From Ornithodoros turicata (taxonomy: Eukaryota; Arthropoda; Arachnida; Ixodida; Argasidae), in NCBI RefSeq assembly GCF_037126465.1, contig NC_088206.1, positions 9,895,187 through 9,959,186 of the forward strand: a DNA stretch of 64,000 bases, in the 5' to 3' direction. A program made the position numbers and the translations under genes. The notes beneath the pieces were generated by a model, which was not told the DNA's origin, made no database searches, and saw only the letters and a list, made by a program, of their open reading frames with translations. Positions 40,975 through 52,279 of the stretch are shown here, piece by piece (within the stretch, counting starts at the first letter, position 1; every line of letters begins with the position of its first letter).

Positions 40975-43900
40975 ATCCGAAGCACATCCGAAGAAGATCT
41001 CGTGCGTAATAGACGCTACCATATTGTAAGCTTGACGTTGTACAAAACTTGAAATACTTAATAGGCGAATCATTGGGCAACATGTTATTGCACAGAACAC
41101 AATAATATTGCCAAAATTAGCAGACAACTTAACGAACCATCTTCAAGCTGCTCAGTCTCCCCCTCAAGGATGTTCTTCAACCCCCCTCCCCCAAAATAAA
41201 AGTATATATGGGACACAAGTTTAATCACGGGCCAGCACAAAAGCATCCGATAAATTCAAGCGTAAAATCTCAAAAAGGACCGAAGGGTTTAAAAAAAAGA
41301 AAACATATACGGAACGCACTTACCCGAACAGATTCTGAACTCTGCCGACTATTATACCCTCAAACCTCAGAATAACCCTTCCTCATTCATTCTTAGAAAA
41401 GTAATCAGCAAAGGAGGGAACTGCTTCATCTTCAATTTTCCTCTGCTGTCCCTGTTACCATACATACGCCATTGCGAACTATTCCATTCCATTGACATGC
41501 CAGAAAAGCTGTGCCCGCAAAAAGCGTTCTCCGGGTTTCTAAGCCAGGTCGACTGGAAGACGGCTTTTTAATAAAAGAGATTCTCCCAAAGTGCTTTCAA
41601 AGCCCATTTCGTGCAGACGGGTGTGGGACAAAGACCCCAAGAATCAGGATGCTTGTGAACGTCGCTCGTGGTCCAAAACAACAACAATTTGATAAAGATG
41701 TCAAATAAAAAAGTAAACAATTTGATAAATGAAGTTTCGCGATATCTATGCGATGGCAGAACCAACGTGTAGGCATCGGTTTGCGATGCTTACGTTGGGG
41801 AGGGGTCAGAAAGCAGAAATGGCAATAAAGGCAGACGATATGAAAAGAGGAGTCACGCAGGGCGCACTATTTTGTCGTTTGGAGGCGTCACAAAAAAAGG
41901 ATGTCATTTGAGCAGCACGTTAGTACGAACGGGCACGCGGCAAGGAGCAAAGTAACCAGTATATCAAAGATTGTTGCTGGATGACACCTACTGTGAAGCA
42001 TGTACCTATGAAGACGCCTACTGTGGTGTTGACTTTTTGTTCTTGGTGGTGGTGTTATTGTTGTTGTCGCCCTAGTAATGAGATACCGTGGTCTTGCACG
42101 GGCCTAAAAGTTTGTCACGACATTATAACCATCAACTCATAACTAAAATATAATCCCGAAAAATGAGTACGATAGCTAAACGAAGCAGAAACCATTTCTA
42201 CTGAATAAAGTATTGCCTCCTGATCTCTGTGAAAGGATGAGACGGAAAGTTGTATGATCACTTAATGCTCGCTACAAACATGCCTCAGAACATGCCTCAC
42301 ACTTGGTGTGTGTTTCGTCTGTCACATACCTGTTTTCTAGCACATTCGTCTAGATATGACACGTGCGAGTATTTGAAGAGACCCGTGAAGTATCGCTCCG
42401 AGATCGAATGGTGTCGCCGCGCTGCGGAGAAAAGATGAACTACCGTAGTGTGGATAGCTTCCTCGCATCGTCTGTTGTTACACGTTTATTCCAAGTTCAG
42501 TGCAGTAGGTGGAGCTTTACGGAACCGAAAGGTATCGTGCCATAGCGACCTTCCGGTGAATACACACAATAATTACGGAAAGGAACCATCAACTCCGAAC
42601 ATCGGCTGGCGTGTTTTCCACACTAGAGAGGTGACAGCATCGCCCCTATAGGGCGCTCTCGCAACACCACATAGGTTGAACTCACTGAATCTCACTAAAC
42701 GCGGTGTTTACGATTCCACACAACAGTAAGACGAAATTAGCTATATCCCCGGAACGCTTCATTCACTGTCTTAGGCTCCAATTACAAACTTTTAAGGCGG
42801 CGCATTGCGAGGGACCAATCACGATAACATTACGGCCTGACGGTTGGTCCCGCACGGCTTACGGTCATAAACTTAACGGACGCTAGTAATAATCCGATTT
42901 GTGCAGGCCGCGCGGCTGCATACGTAGTTAGGCAGCCGTTAATTTTGCGGTGCCAGCGGCGTCAAATATGGAAAACGGTGTCGTTGATTGCAATGCCCCC
43001 AGGGGCGTGTGCTGTAAAAGCGAGGAAGTATCTGCGATATAGCATTGTGTGCATAATAACGCGAAGAACATGCTTGGGGCGAGTGACGTCTCCGAGCAAC
43101 AACGGCGTAGTGCGCCCGCACTCTTCAAACTGTTGGCCGTACAGTGATCACGTCGCGAAAACATCCGTCACAGACGAGGAACTACATATGTATGCTGTTA
43201 AAGCAACTACGTGACATATTCGCGCTAAACCAGCGGCATGACTGAGCGCGTTAAGGGGTCCCGCTTATGCCTGTTTACGAGTAGAGCCTCCTGATACAGA
43301 AGAGACCTTAACTTCCGACTTTTAAACAATACCTTTGTTTTCCGGAACAGCCGCTCACATCCTGAACACTTCCTTGAGTGTTCAGTAAGCTTAACATATT
43401 CCTTTACTCACGAAGCCCGATGTTCCATCAAACCTGCACTTGCTCTAACAGTGCTCTTCGTGTTTGTGGCGTCCGTTTGTGTCCCTGAACTGGATTCTCC
43501 CCCCCCCCTTTTTTTAGCTATTGCCCTGACATGGGTCGCGTCAAGTGTCCGAGTGTGCCCCAGCTAGCATTAACCAATGTTTAGAGGAGCATTAAAGTGG
43601 TATCTAACATGGGCAAAAACTGCTGTCATCTTGTCCCTATATGAAAAGCATTCTCACAATATATTTTTGTCCACAGTTGTTTCACCGCGGCGCAATTAAT
43701 TTGCAAAATCGCCTACCCACTCTCTCTCAAATCACCCACTCTAGTGTGACGTTTGTGGTAGAGAGCCCCCTGATTCGTTGGTAGGAAAAACCGTCTGCTA
43801 CGAGCATTGCGAGCTGTTTCTTGTTGACTTCTATTCTCTATATGATTTATATCAAGTTTCCTTTAAAAAAAACAAAAAAAAAACAGAGCATGTATGCACC

Positions 43901-44040
43901 CTAACAAAATAAGGTTGCAATCGCAAGAGTAATATATCCGTGGCTTCTGCGCAATCTCAGAACTCACTATAGCAGAAAGCAAGCGATGACGTCGGTTTTG
44001 TGGCGCCACCTGTTAGCCACTGGACCAACTGTGCGGCGAA
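40975..44040. other. No confirmed gene; unassigned
   Basis: 42560-43200 is richer in CpG and carries a CCAAT-like motif (accaatca, about 42814) and a 23-codon frame beginning MENGVVDCNAPRG (42970), which could be promoter-proximal DNA. A C10-T7 run lies near 43499-43515. No domain or splice pattern supports a gene. Confidence 0.3.
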
Positions 44041-44045
44041 AACTG

Positions 44046-44340
44046 TCAGATAGGCTGCACACTGTCGGGAAGCACTGGGGTATCGCAGTACAACACACAG
44101 TTAATTTCTTGCTGCGCCACTCGTTCTTCCCGTGGTGTCAGCGGTCCCAAAAAATCGAGGTCGTGTCGTTGACAGCCTTCAAATCCTCCGTTTCGTACAT
44201 CACGCAGCCGGAGAACGCCTGGCGTCTCCGAAGCGGTAGCAGACGCTCCGGCCTGCGCGGTGTTGCACACCTGGATCATGTGGTCCCAGATCCAATCAGG
44301 AGCGTCCCTACCAATCGCGTCACATAGTGACGCGCGTGGC
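44046..44340 (-). promoter_or_regulatory. CpG-rich promoter-like segment with short open frame
   Basis: On the minus strand, CACGTG, a GTCAC/GTGAC dyad (44324-44334 area) and two ATTGG boxes (inverted CCAAT) precede an ATG at 44279. That opens a 77-codon frame (MIQVCNTAQAGASATASETP...) of ordinary composition. The layout resembles a host promoter and first coding exon. No known family is recognised and no splice donor is fixed, so this remains a hypothesis. Confidence 0.25.
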
Positions 44341-44344
44341 GGCG

Positions 44345-44742
44345 CTCATCACGTGGCTATCCTGAAAGCGAAGGAGGGTGTTTCGCGCACGGGAGATTCG
44401 GGGGACTATTGCAGGCGTCCCAATTTCACTACGGTTGGACTAACTATGGGAAAACTGTTTTCGGCCGCCTAACATTCCATACCGACCAAAAACGGAAACA
44501 AAGTTGTGTGTCTCTAGACCGCTCATTTAAAGGGGCGGCGTACCGCTCCATACAGTCGTCGCGTATCGTAGTCCGTAGAATCTTTCTAATGTACTTAATT
44601 AATTAATTATGTAAGGGTAAATTTCCAGGTTAATTTATTGTTTGTGGCGCAGAAACACACCAACGTCATCAAAATAATGTAGTTCGCAACTAAGTTCGCA
44701 TTGCTCGCTTCCTGTATAGTGTGCTTTGCCTACATTGCTCCA
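44345..44742. other. No gene seen
   Basis: No recognisable frame or repeat between the promoter-like segment and the next SINE. Confidence 0.4.
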
Positions 44743-44751
44743 GTGCACTCA

Positions 44752-45042
44752 GAATATTTTTTTTAAATTCCGCGTTACCGCCGCGAAGTAACTGTGGCTT
44801 TGAGCGGCGTACAGACGTGGACAGATGGAGAGAGGGCAGCAGGAAGGAGTGGGGGACAGGGGGTTAGTATGCATCCTGGGCCGACTTCAGAGGGAACTGT
44901 GCCGACATTCGTCCGAAAAATCTTCGGCAAACCTAGGGAAAACCTCAGACAGCACAGCAGGCGACAGGGTTCGAACCCGTGTCACCTCCCAGTCTCGGCG
45001 TGTAAGGCGATCATCCTATAAGCACTATGCCACTGGAGTTCG
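44752..45042 (-). mobile_element. SINE family A, full length
   Basis: Cleanest intact copy. Minus-strand A box GTGGCATAGTGCTTATA, B box GGGTTCGAACCC (44969-44980), then 'gctgtgctgtctgaggttt', 'tcggcacagttccctctg', 'gcctgctg'-like centre and a terminal 'aacgcggaattt'. GTGCACTCA at 44743-44751 and 45043-45051 is the target duplication. Use it as the reference layout for the broken copies. Confidence 0.9.
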
Positions 45043-45430
45043 GTGCACTCAAGACATACGTCCGTGAAATCCGCCTTGGTAGATTTCCAGAAACGCGTCA
45101 CGTCTTCTCAAAACCTTGCTTTAGGACCTCAGCCGCAAGGAGGCTACCCTGGTGACAGATTGAAACCTAATGCTGCACTAACACCTGCCTTCCGTTACAA
45201 TACTGGCCTTGCGCCATCCTCGACCCTTCTTTTAGGCACGGCGACCTGGCTCACATAGTCACGTACGCACTGTCCGGGGCACCAGATGCCACGGAAAGTA
45301 AGGATGACGCAGTTGAAAGCTCCACTAATCATCTGCGATACACAGTCAGAAACAGAACTTCACCGCATAGCACGTTGTCCGCCAACTATTGCCACGAATG
45401 ATAGGGTTGCTGCTTCTGATTCGAATAACA

Positions 45431-45499
45431 AGAAGGGCATACGCCTTTCTGTAGCAATTTTGGATATATTATAATTGCTACAAAAAGGCGTACGCCTTC
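45431..45499. repeat. Inverted repeat, about 27-bp arms
   Basis: 'aagggcatacgcctttctg' and 'tagcaattt' pair with 'aattgctacaaaaaggcg' and 'tacgcctt' across a 12-base AT-rich loop (45460-45471). A CT microsatellite follows (45500-45527). Possibly a tiny MITE or one end of a larger element. Confidence 0.6.
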
Positions 45500-45544
45500 T
45501 CCCTCTCTCTCTCTCTCTCTCTCGCTCTTCAAATCGGAAGTGCC

Positions 45545-45700
45545 GGTGCTGGCTGTGCTGTCTGGGGTTTTAACGCGTTTTTCCTCAGACTCTTTCAGAC
45601 ATATGTATGTCGGCACAGTTCCCTTAGAAGTCGGCCCAGGACGCACATTTCCCAGGGCGACAGCGGAGAGCCCCTTCACTACCACGCACTGTCGTAAATT
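45545..45700 (+). mobile_element. SINE family B-like, 5'-truncated
   Basis: Body 'ggctgtgctgtctggggtt', 'cgtttttcctcagact', 'tcggcacagttcccttag', 'aagtcggcccaggacg', then a 3' part ('gggcgacagcggagagcc') unlike family A. 'ctggggttt' and 'ctcaga' match the family B copy at 7670. The tRNA-like head is missing. Confidence 0.7.
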
Positions 45701-45704
45701 TGTT

Positions 45705-47790
45705 TTATTATTATTAATTATTACAGGAATGAGACTTGCCGCACTAACTGAGAAGCAGGTGGGCAAAAGCAATCCACAGACCGACCGCTGTGGCGTCGCT
45801 CATGATCCCAGTTGTCTCGCGACATAAACACCCAATTACTAATTATTACTAACTGAGAAGACAGACTTCACTTCCTTTCTTGTTGGACGTCATTAATCCC
45901 TCGTCCCCTTCCCCTTCACTTCTATCGGTGCAGTCCACAAAGCGGTCACGGATTAAGAAGCTATGCTCCGGGACAGCCCACCTTGGCCGATCAGTACTCA
46001 CGTAGACGGATATACCATATCCTTTACGTTTTTACTTCGAAGGTATGTGAAATCAGATTTGATAATTGTATACAAACGGAAGAACACAGAGATGCCAACA
46101 GTGCCTGAAGAAATGAGACCAGTGTCAAAAATTCAGCACCTAATTTTATGGCAGAATCCGTTCTGTTCCTGCCCTGATTTTCCGTTGTTCCCAGAATTCC
46201 ATGAATGGTACATGAAGCGAACAGATGCCTTACGATTCACCTGTTACGTTCTTTCGTTCATTCTTTGTATTGTTCTTCGCTTTTCTTTTTTTTTCGTTTT
46301 TTTACCAATGGTCAACATCGCATGGCGGAATGCCACTTTGAAAGCAGAATATGCTAATATGTTCAAATTTGAGCGGCAGAGTTGCGCAGTTGTGAGAGAC
46401 AGTCGCGTTCTAAATTTGCGATCATTTAATAGGACATGGCGGCGTCAAATGATCAAAAATTGAATTTACAAAAGCGTCGTTACGGAAACGCTGCTACAAA
46501 TGCATTCAATGTACTCAGCATATATATTGGAACATTTTTTGTGTCGCTGTCGACATATTGAACGACGCAAGGTTTGGTTTGCTTTGGTTTGGTTTTAAGA
46601 AAAAACAAAATGGATATTGCAAGCACCTTGCTTAAAGTACGTGTAGTGAAAACGCAGACTGAACATGCGCAAAGCGCCTGTCAAACAAGCGGAGCTCAAC
46701 CAGGCTACGCTAGTGACGTCATCCAGTGGATGTCGTGTAAATTATTTGGTTGAAAAGGCTACAGGTTAAACGACGCGTGACAAGAATCGCTTTGCTCTCA
46801 TGGCAGCAGATACGAAAAATATTTCAAATATGGAGAGAGCACTACGTTGTTTTTTTATCGTGGAAAGACGAGTCGAGGCGCCAGCGTTCGTTGTTTTCTT
46901 CTTTGTTAGTTTGTTTTTCGTCTGTTTTTATTCTTTTCTTGTGAAATACTTGCAATTAGTTGAGGCACTATGTCACAAGGTCCCGCGAGCACTTTAGCGA
47001 TATAGTATCTGGAGCTTGTTTCTTGTTTTTTTTTTTTTTTGCAGTTGTTAAGCAAAATACAGATATCATACATTACATTTGAACAGGCGGCAGTATATAG
47101 TGAGCAGTATCTTACTATCATAATTTCTTGCCTCCTTAAGCTGTCTCCGTTTTATCGCCACTGTCCTTAAAACGTTCTTTCCCCCTGCCTAGCACTTCCC
47201 CCTTAACGCATCTATTCATCTTTCCCGAAACCACAACGCGGACAGACATTTCGCTAATCGCTCTCTCATTATTCATCTACAGGCAGGGAACAAACAAACA
47301 CTAAATTAAGCGAAAGTCCTTAAGTACTAAATGAGGCACAAGCGAAAACACCGAGTGCGAGAGAGGCGTTCTACTTTAGTATCTTTCTCTCGCGCTTTGA
47401 CTAATCACACCGTGAAGGCACGTTTGTAATTTGGCGCCACGAAGCTAGAAATGCTAGCAGGCTTCCTGGCTTCTGGTACGTCGACCGACCTCGCCTGCTT
47501 GCTGTGTGTTAGCTGCTGCCCTATGGGAACAAGTGCTCTATCTAGACTATAGTTTGCAACAGCTAGGTCTTGGCATGCAGCTGCAAGCGTTGCCTTTTCA
47601 GTGAGCCGTCGACGGACACGTTTATCATTTTCATAGCGTAACAAAACACTAGGTGGCATTGATAAGAGATCCCTGATTGATTTATTCAGTATTTATTATG
47701 TATTAATTAATATGAATAATAATAATGGTTTTATTTAGTGCATATAAGAACGGCCCAGGGCCTTTGTGTTGGCGCACTATCTGAAGTAGA
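45705..47790. other. No gene seen
   Basis: A plus-strand frame of 166 codons at 45963-46463 has a hydrophobic segment partly encoded by T-runs and no recognisable domain. AT-rich non-coding sequence elsewhere. Confidence 0.4.
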
Positions 47791-47794
47791 TATA

Positions 47795-47967
47795 CAGTGA
47801 ACCCTCGTTATTATGACCATGGTCGTTCCCGAAAATTTTGGTCATAATGCGGAATTGTCATACTAACGGGGGGGATTTGCAGAGGTTTCACTGCATTGTT
47901 CCCCTGGAGTATGGTCGTAAAGCGCATATGTCAGATTATCGGGGGTCATATTAACGAGGGTTCACTG
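47795..47967. mobile_element. 173-bp pogo/Tigger-type MITE
   Basis: Ends CAGTGAACCCTCGTTA and its complement TAACGAGGGTTCACTG, flanked by TA at 47793-47794 and 47968-47969. CAGT..AACCCTCGTTAT is the signature terminus of pogo/Tigger-like Tc1/mariner relatives. The inside repeats 'ggtcataatg' and 'catattaacg' as weaker inverted repeats. Non-coding. Confidence 0.88.
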
Positions 47968-47969
47968 TA

Positions 47970-49140
47970 TATATTTAAAAAACATATACAATACACAGCA
48001 TAAAATTACATATGATGCGAGACAATAGAGCAACAGAATAACAACGTAACCTAAATGACAGCAAAACAGGCACGAGGCACAGCGAAAATACAAACTTGAC
48101 GAAGAGTGGAACTTGAAGACCATGTTTAGGACAAATACAGTACAAAGCAACATAGGTAACCTCAAAAAGGCAAAGCACAGGCGCAGTGCAATAAAATAAT
48201 TAGATGACACGCATTACTTTATGCCGCGGAGGGAACATATGTTACATTCAAAGACTATGGAAAGATTCAGGCTGGGTGTGGGGAATATTGTATAACATGC
48301 GATAAAGTGAAGGAGTAAGAGGAGAGTTCATGGGAGGTTAATATGTACAGTAGACAAACCTGATCGAATTCAAGTTATAGTGACAGAAGAACAGAGACAA
48401 GAGCTTTTGTTAAAGGTAGAAAGGGATCACAAAATACATCACAAATATGAGCGAGTAGCGAATTGACAAGCGCGTGTATTTCGACCTGTGATTGTCCAGA
48501 TACCTGAAAGCGTGGGTTGAGCCCCAGGTGTGTGCAGGCCCCACTAATGGCCAGACTCTCTTTTAGTACACGGCACTGCGTCTGTAGAAGTGCCCTCTGG
48601 GGACAAACATTGTGAAACGCCGATACATTCTTTTCCTGCAACTACCTTCTTTTTCTTCTCGTCCCATTCCCCATTTGTATCCATACCGTTTGTGAGCAAG
48701 AGCGTGACATATGCTTGGTACATGTCTCTTTGTTTTTTTTTTCTCTTCTGTTCGTTACTTTCTTAAAGCGCGCATTCGCAATCCTGTGTTTAGTCCTGCT
48801 TCATTAAATAAAACAGCGGATTTCGTAACGCTCGTATCGAGCCATTTCACGCCATTGAAGTCCCAGAGGGACGAGATGAATAGAATTGATCGGTGTCTGG
48901 GGTTTTCTGAATTGTTTTCGTTGCTGAATCGACGGGGAGAGGGTTTCGGAGCTCTCTTTGTCCAGAGGACAAGATGCAAGCATATGATAGAGTGGAGCAT
49001 CTTTGAGTTAAGCAGGAAGCTCAGTAATTATAACTGCTGAGGGTCAGCGGTATAAAAACAGCACGATTGCGATTCTGTTCAGCGAATGCGATTATCAGTG
49101 CACATTGTTCATCGAAACAACAAAACAAGAAACAGAAAAA
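47970..49140. other. No gene seen
   Basis: AT-rich to 48200, then mixed. Frames on both strands (48375-49040) have no recognisable domain. Confidence 0.4.
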
Positions 49141-49145
49141 AAAAA

Positions 49146-50563
49146 CGACGATAAGCAAATCACGAATAAAAATTCACTGAACATGAAACGTCAGGGCCTC
49201 GTCACTGTACGGTAGGGTCATGTTAATCGTTTTTCATCCCGAAACAGCGATGTACACAACAAATGAGACTGCACGAAAATTAAGAATCCTGTCAAATATA
49301 CGCTGAGGCAAAATTAAGAGTCTTACGTCATCCTTTTTCATGCAAAAATAAAAGGAAAGTAGAAGCAAAATGTTGGAAAAAACGACGATAAGCAAATCAC
49401 GAATAAAAATTCACTGAACATGAAACGTCAGGGCCTCGTCACTGTACGGTAGGGTCATGTTAATCGTCTTTCATCCCGAAACAGCGATGTACACAACAAA
49501 TGAGACTGCACGAAAATTAAGAATCCTGTCAAATGTACGCTGAGGCAAAATTAAGAGTCTTACGTCATCCTTTTTCATGCAAAATAAAAGGAAAGTAGAA
49601 GCAAAATGTTGGAAAAAACGACGATAAGCAAATCACGAATAAAAATTCACTGAACATGAAACGTCAGGGCCTCGTCACTGTACGGTAGAGTCATGTTAAT
49701 CGTCTTTCATCCCGAAACAGCGATGTACACAACAAATGAGACTGCACGAAAATTAAGAATCCTGTCAAATATACGCTGAGGCAAAATTAAGAGTCTTACG
49801 TCATCCTTTTTCATGCAAAATAAAAGGAAAGTAGAAGCAAAATGTTGGAAAAAACGACGATAAGCAAATCACGAATAAAAATTCACTGAACATGAAACGT
49901 CAGGGCCTCGTCACTGTACGGTAGGGTCATGTTAATCGTCTTTCATCCCGAAACAGCGATGTACACAACAAATGAGACTGCACGAAAATTAAGAATCCTG
50001 TCAAATGTACGCTGAGGCAAAATTAAGAGTCTTACGTCATCCTTTTTCATGCAAAATAAAAGGAAAGTAGAAGCAAAATGTTGGAAAAAACGACGATAAG
50101 CAAATCACGAATAAAAATTCACTGAACATGAAACGTCAGGGCCTCGTCACTGTACGGTAGGGTCATGTTAATCGTCTTTCATCCCGAAACAGCGATGTAC
50201 ACAACAAATGAGACTGCACGAAAATTAAGAATCCTGTCAAATATACGCTGAGGCAAAATTAAGAGTCTTACGTCATCCTTTTTCATGCAAAAATAAAAGG
50301 AAAGTAGAAGCAAAATGTTGGAAAAAACGACGATAAGCAAATCACGAATAAAAATTCACTGAACATGAAACGTCAGGGCCTCGTCACTGTACGGTAGGGT
50401 CATGTTAATCGTCTTTCATCCCGAAACAGCGATGTACACAACAAATGAGACTGCACGAAAATTAAGAATCCTGTCAAATGTACGCTGAGGCAAAATTAAG
50501 AGTCTTACGTCATCCTTTTTCATGCAAAATAAAAGGAAAGTAGAAGCAAAATGTTGGAAAAGA
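49146..50563 (+). repeat. Satellite array: six units of 236-237 bp
   Basis: Unit starts (CGACGATAAGCAAATCACG) at 49146, 49383, 49619, 49855, 50091 and 50328. Units are nearly identical; single-base marks include ATATACGC in units 1, 3, 5 and ATGTACGC in units 2, 4, 6. That strict alternation means the last amplification copied a 473-bp dimer. Other private marks are in unit 1 (cgtttttc versus cgtctttc) and unit 3 (gtagagtc versus gtagggtc). No coding potential. Confidence 0.95.
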
Positions 50564-51390
50564 GAATAGATGAAATTTCCTAAAACAATCAGGAGGCAGT
50601 CTATTACCGTGTTTTATCTCCCGTATGTATCTCCCAAGTGATGATGAGGCCCGGCCGACGGTGCATTCATAAATGAGGTGAGCTATGTCCAGAAAATGCT
50701 TACTTATGACGGGTGGAACACTCCAAGAACAATATTTGTAATTGTACATCTACCTGTTTCAGCACACAAAAGTTTATGTTTCATAAATCAATTAAGGTAT
50801 ACGTGTACGTATACTTCAACTCTGGAGACTATAAACAAGCACTTATACCTAGAACGGCTCATTCTACCAAACCAATTTATATTCGAGATATAACGACACT
50901 ATAGTCGTGCATCTAGTAGAACATACCAATTTAACCGCTTCCATCCATTCTCGGCACATTTTGCTTGGATGCCAGTTGTTGCAACATACCTTATTTCGCT
51001 GCTTTAAATTATGCATTCCTAAGTAGCTCCGCAGGGCACGTACTGAGTATACGTCTGGAAATGCACGCTTCACATGCACGCGGATAGAATAGAAATTCTT
51101 CATCTCAGAGGGCAGTACAGGAATCGATTCCCAACGTGCATCGGTTAGCTGTCTATAGGCCCTAATTTAGTGCTCGCGCACCCCATGAATTTCGAATTCA
51201 GGATGCATTCGGCGGTTTAACGTTGCGCACTTGAAGTTACGTTACGGCGTCATACGTTATGACGTTACGGCGTCATACCTTCAACTGTGCCGCGCAGCTC
51301 CGTAGTTTCTCTCTCTTCCCGCCCGCCTGAGAGAGAAACAACCTCATTGACCCTTCTCCCACATAACGGGGATTACGGCCCAGCGTGGGA
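50564..51390. other. No gene seen
   Basis: No supported feature. A short direct repeat ('gttacggcgtcata') lies at 51242-51278. Confidence 0.4.
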
Positions 51391-51392
51391 CG

Positions 51393-51444
51393 ATGGTGAC
51401 GGTGACGACGACGGTGACGACGACGGTGACGAGGACGACGACGA

Positions 51445-51477
<33 letters not shown>

Positions 51478-51590
51478 TGATGACGATGACGATGATGACG
51501 ATGACGATGATGACGATGATGACGATGATGACGATGATGACGATGATGATGACGATGATGACGACGATGACGATGATGACGATGATGCGT
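51393..51590 (+). repeat. (GAC/GAT)n microsatellite, about 200 bp
   Basis: Uninterrupted triplet array of GAC and GAT with a few GGT units at the left. It creates a poly-aspartate frame on one strand and poly-serine or poly-valine/isoleucine frames on the other, all artefacts. GAC units dominate the left, GAT-rich units the right, as expected when a variant spreads by slippage. Confidence 0.95.
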
Positions 51591-51594
51591 TTCC

Positions 51595-52036
51595 TACTGG
51601 TGCTTCTCGCGCGTAACAAGAATGATGGCTGAAGCTCCATTCAGAAACAGAATGAACGAGCGCTGTAAGATGTCGTCCACCCATTTCTTAACAATGAAGA
51701 GGCTGTCAAGGACATGCGCGTTATCGTTGATGAATTCATGTTGCATTGTCCAGTCTGCTCGGTGTGTAACGGTTGCTCTCTGGGTGAACAACGCTATATG
51801 CCGCGTGAGGATGATTTGCTCCATCCGTTACCGAATGCTGGCATGAGAAATGCAAGGCCAAAAAAAGAAGTTTCTACTACGACTTTTGAAACCTTATGCG
51901 GTTGGCATATCCAAATCTTTGCCAACTCTGTGTTGTTTCAGTGCTGCATTGTTTTTCTACACCGCCTGCAATATTGAGAACGTTATAGAGGGCTGTTTGT
52001 GATGGAATGCACTGAAATGTGGGCTAAGCGCAGAAC
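51595..52036. other. No gene seen
   Basis: Short overlapping frames on both strands without motifs. Confidence 0.4.
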
Positions 52037-52051
52037 AAGATCGAGCATTGT

Positions 52052-52262
52052 GACGCTCTTTGTTTTTGTGCATTGAGATATCGCTTTTGGTGCCAAGCTA
52101 GGTGGTGATGTTCTCATTTATTCTGCTTCCATCCCGTTTCAAAGCGTCGAGTTTTGTGTAGTTTCCCTTTCTTTTCTTAATAACGCGTCCTGGAGCAGCC
52201 AGTCCCGAGTGGCTCGAGACTAACATCTCCATTTTTTTCTTTTAAAAATCAATCAATCAAGA
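52052..52262 (+). mobile_element. LINE family A 3' end with 15-bp target duplication
   Basis: Same blocks as 11508-11702 ('gacgctctttgtttttgtg', 'atcgcttttggtgccaagc', 'agtcccgagtggctcgag', final (CAAT)n). AAGATCGAGCATTGT occurs at 52037-52051 and exactly again at 52263-52277, a textbook LINE target duplication. The copy is 211 bp, so it was severely 5'-truncated on insertion. Confidence 0.9.
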
Positions 52263-52279
52263 AAGATCGAGCATTGTTT

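Noticed and set aside
44752..45042. tRNA gene near the A and B boxes
   Set aside because: Flanked by a SINE body and a target-site duplication, with no tRNA-like 3' end.
49146..50563. CRISPR array
   Set aside because: The 236-bp units are contiguous and lack unique spacers; this is satellite DNA in a eukaryotic context.
51287..51616. Poly-aspartate protein of about 109 residues, with poly-Ser and poly-Val/Ile frames opposite
   Set aside because: Entirely due to the GAC/GAT microsatellite; all frames are open because the repeat lacks stops.
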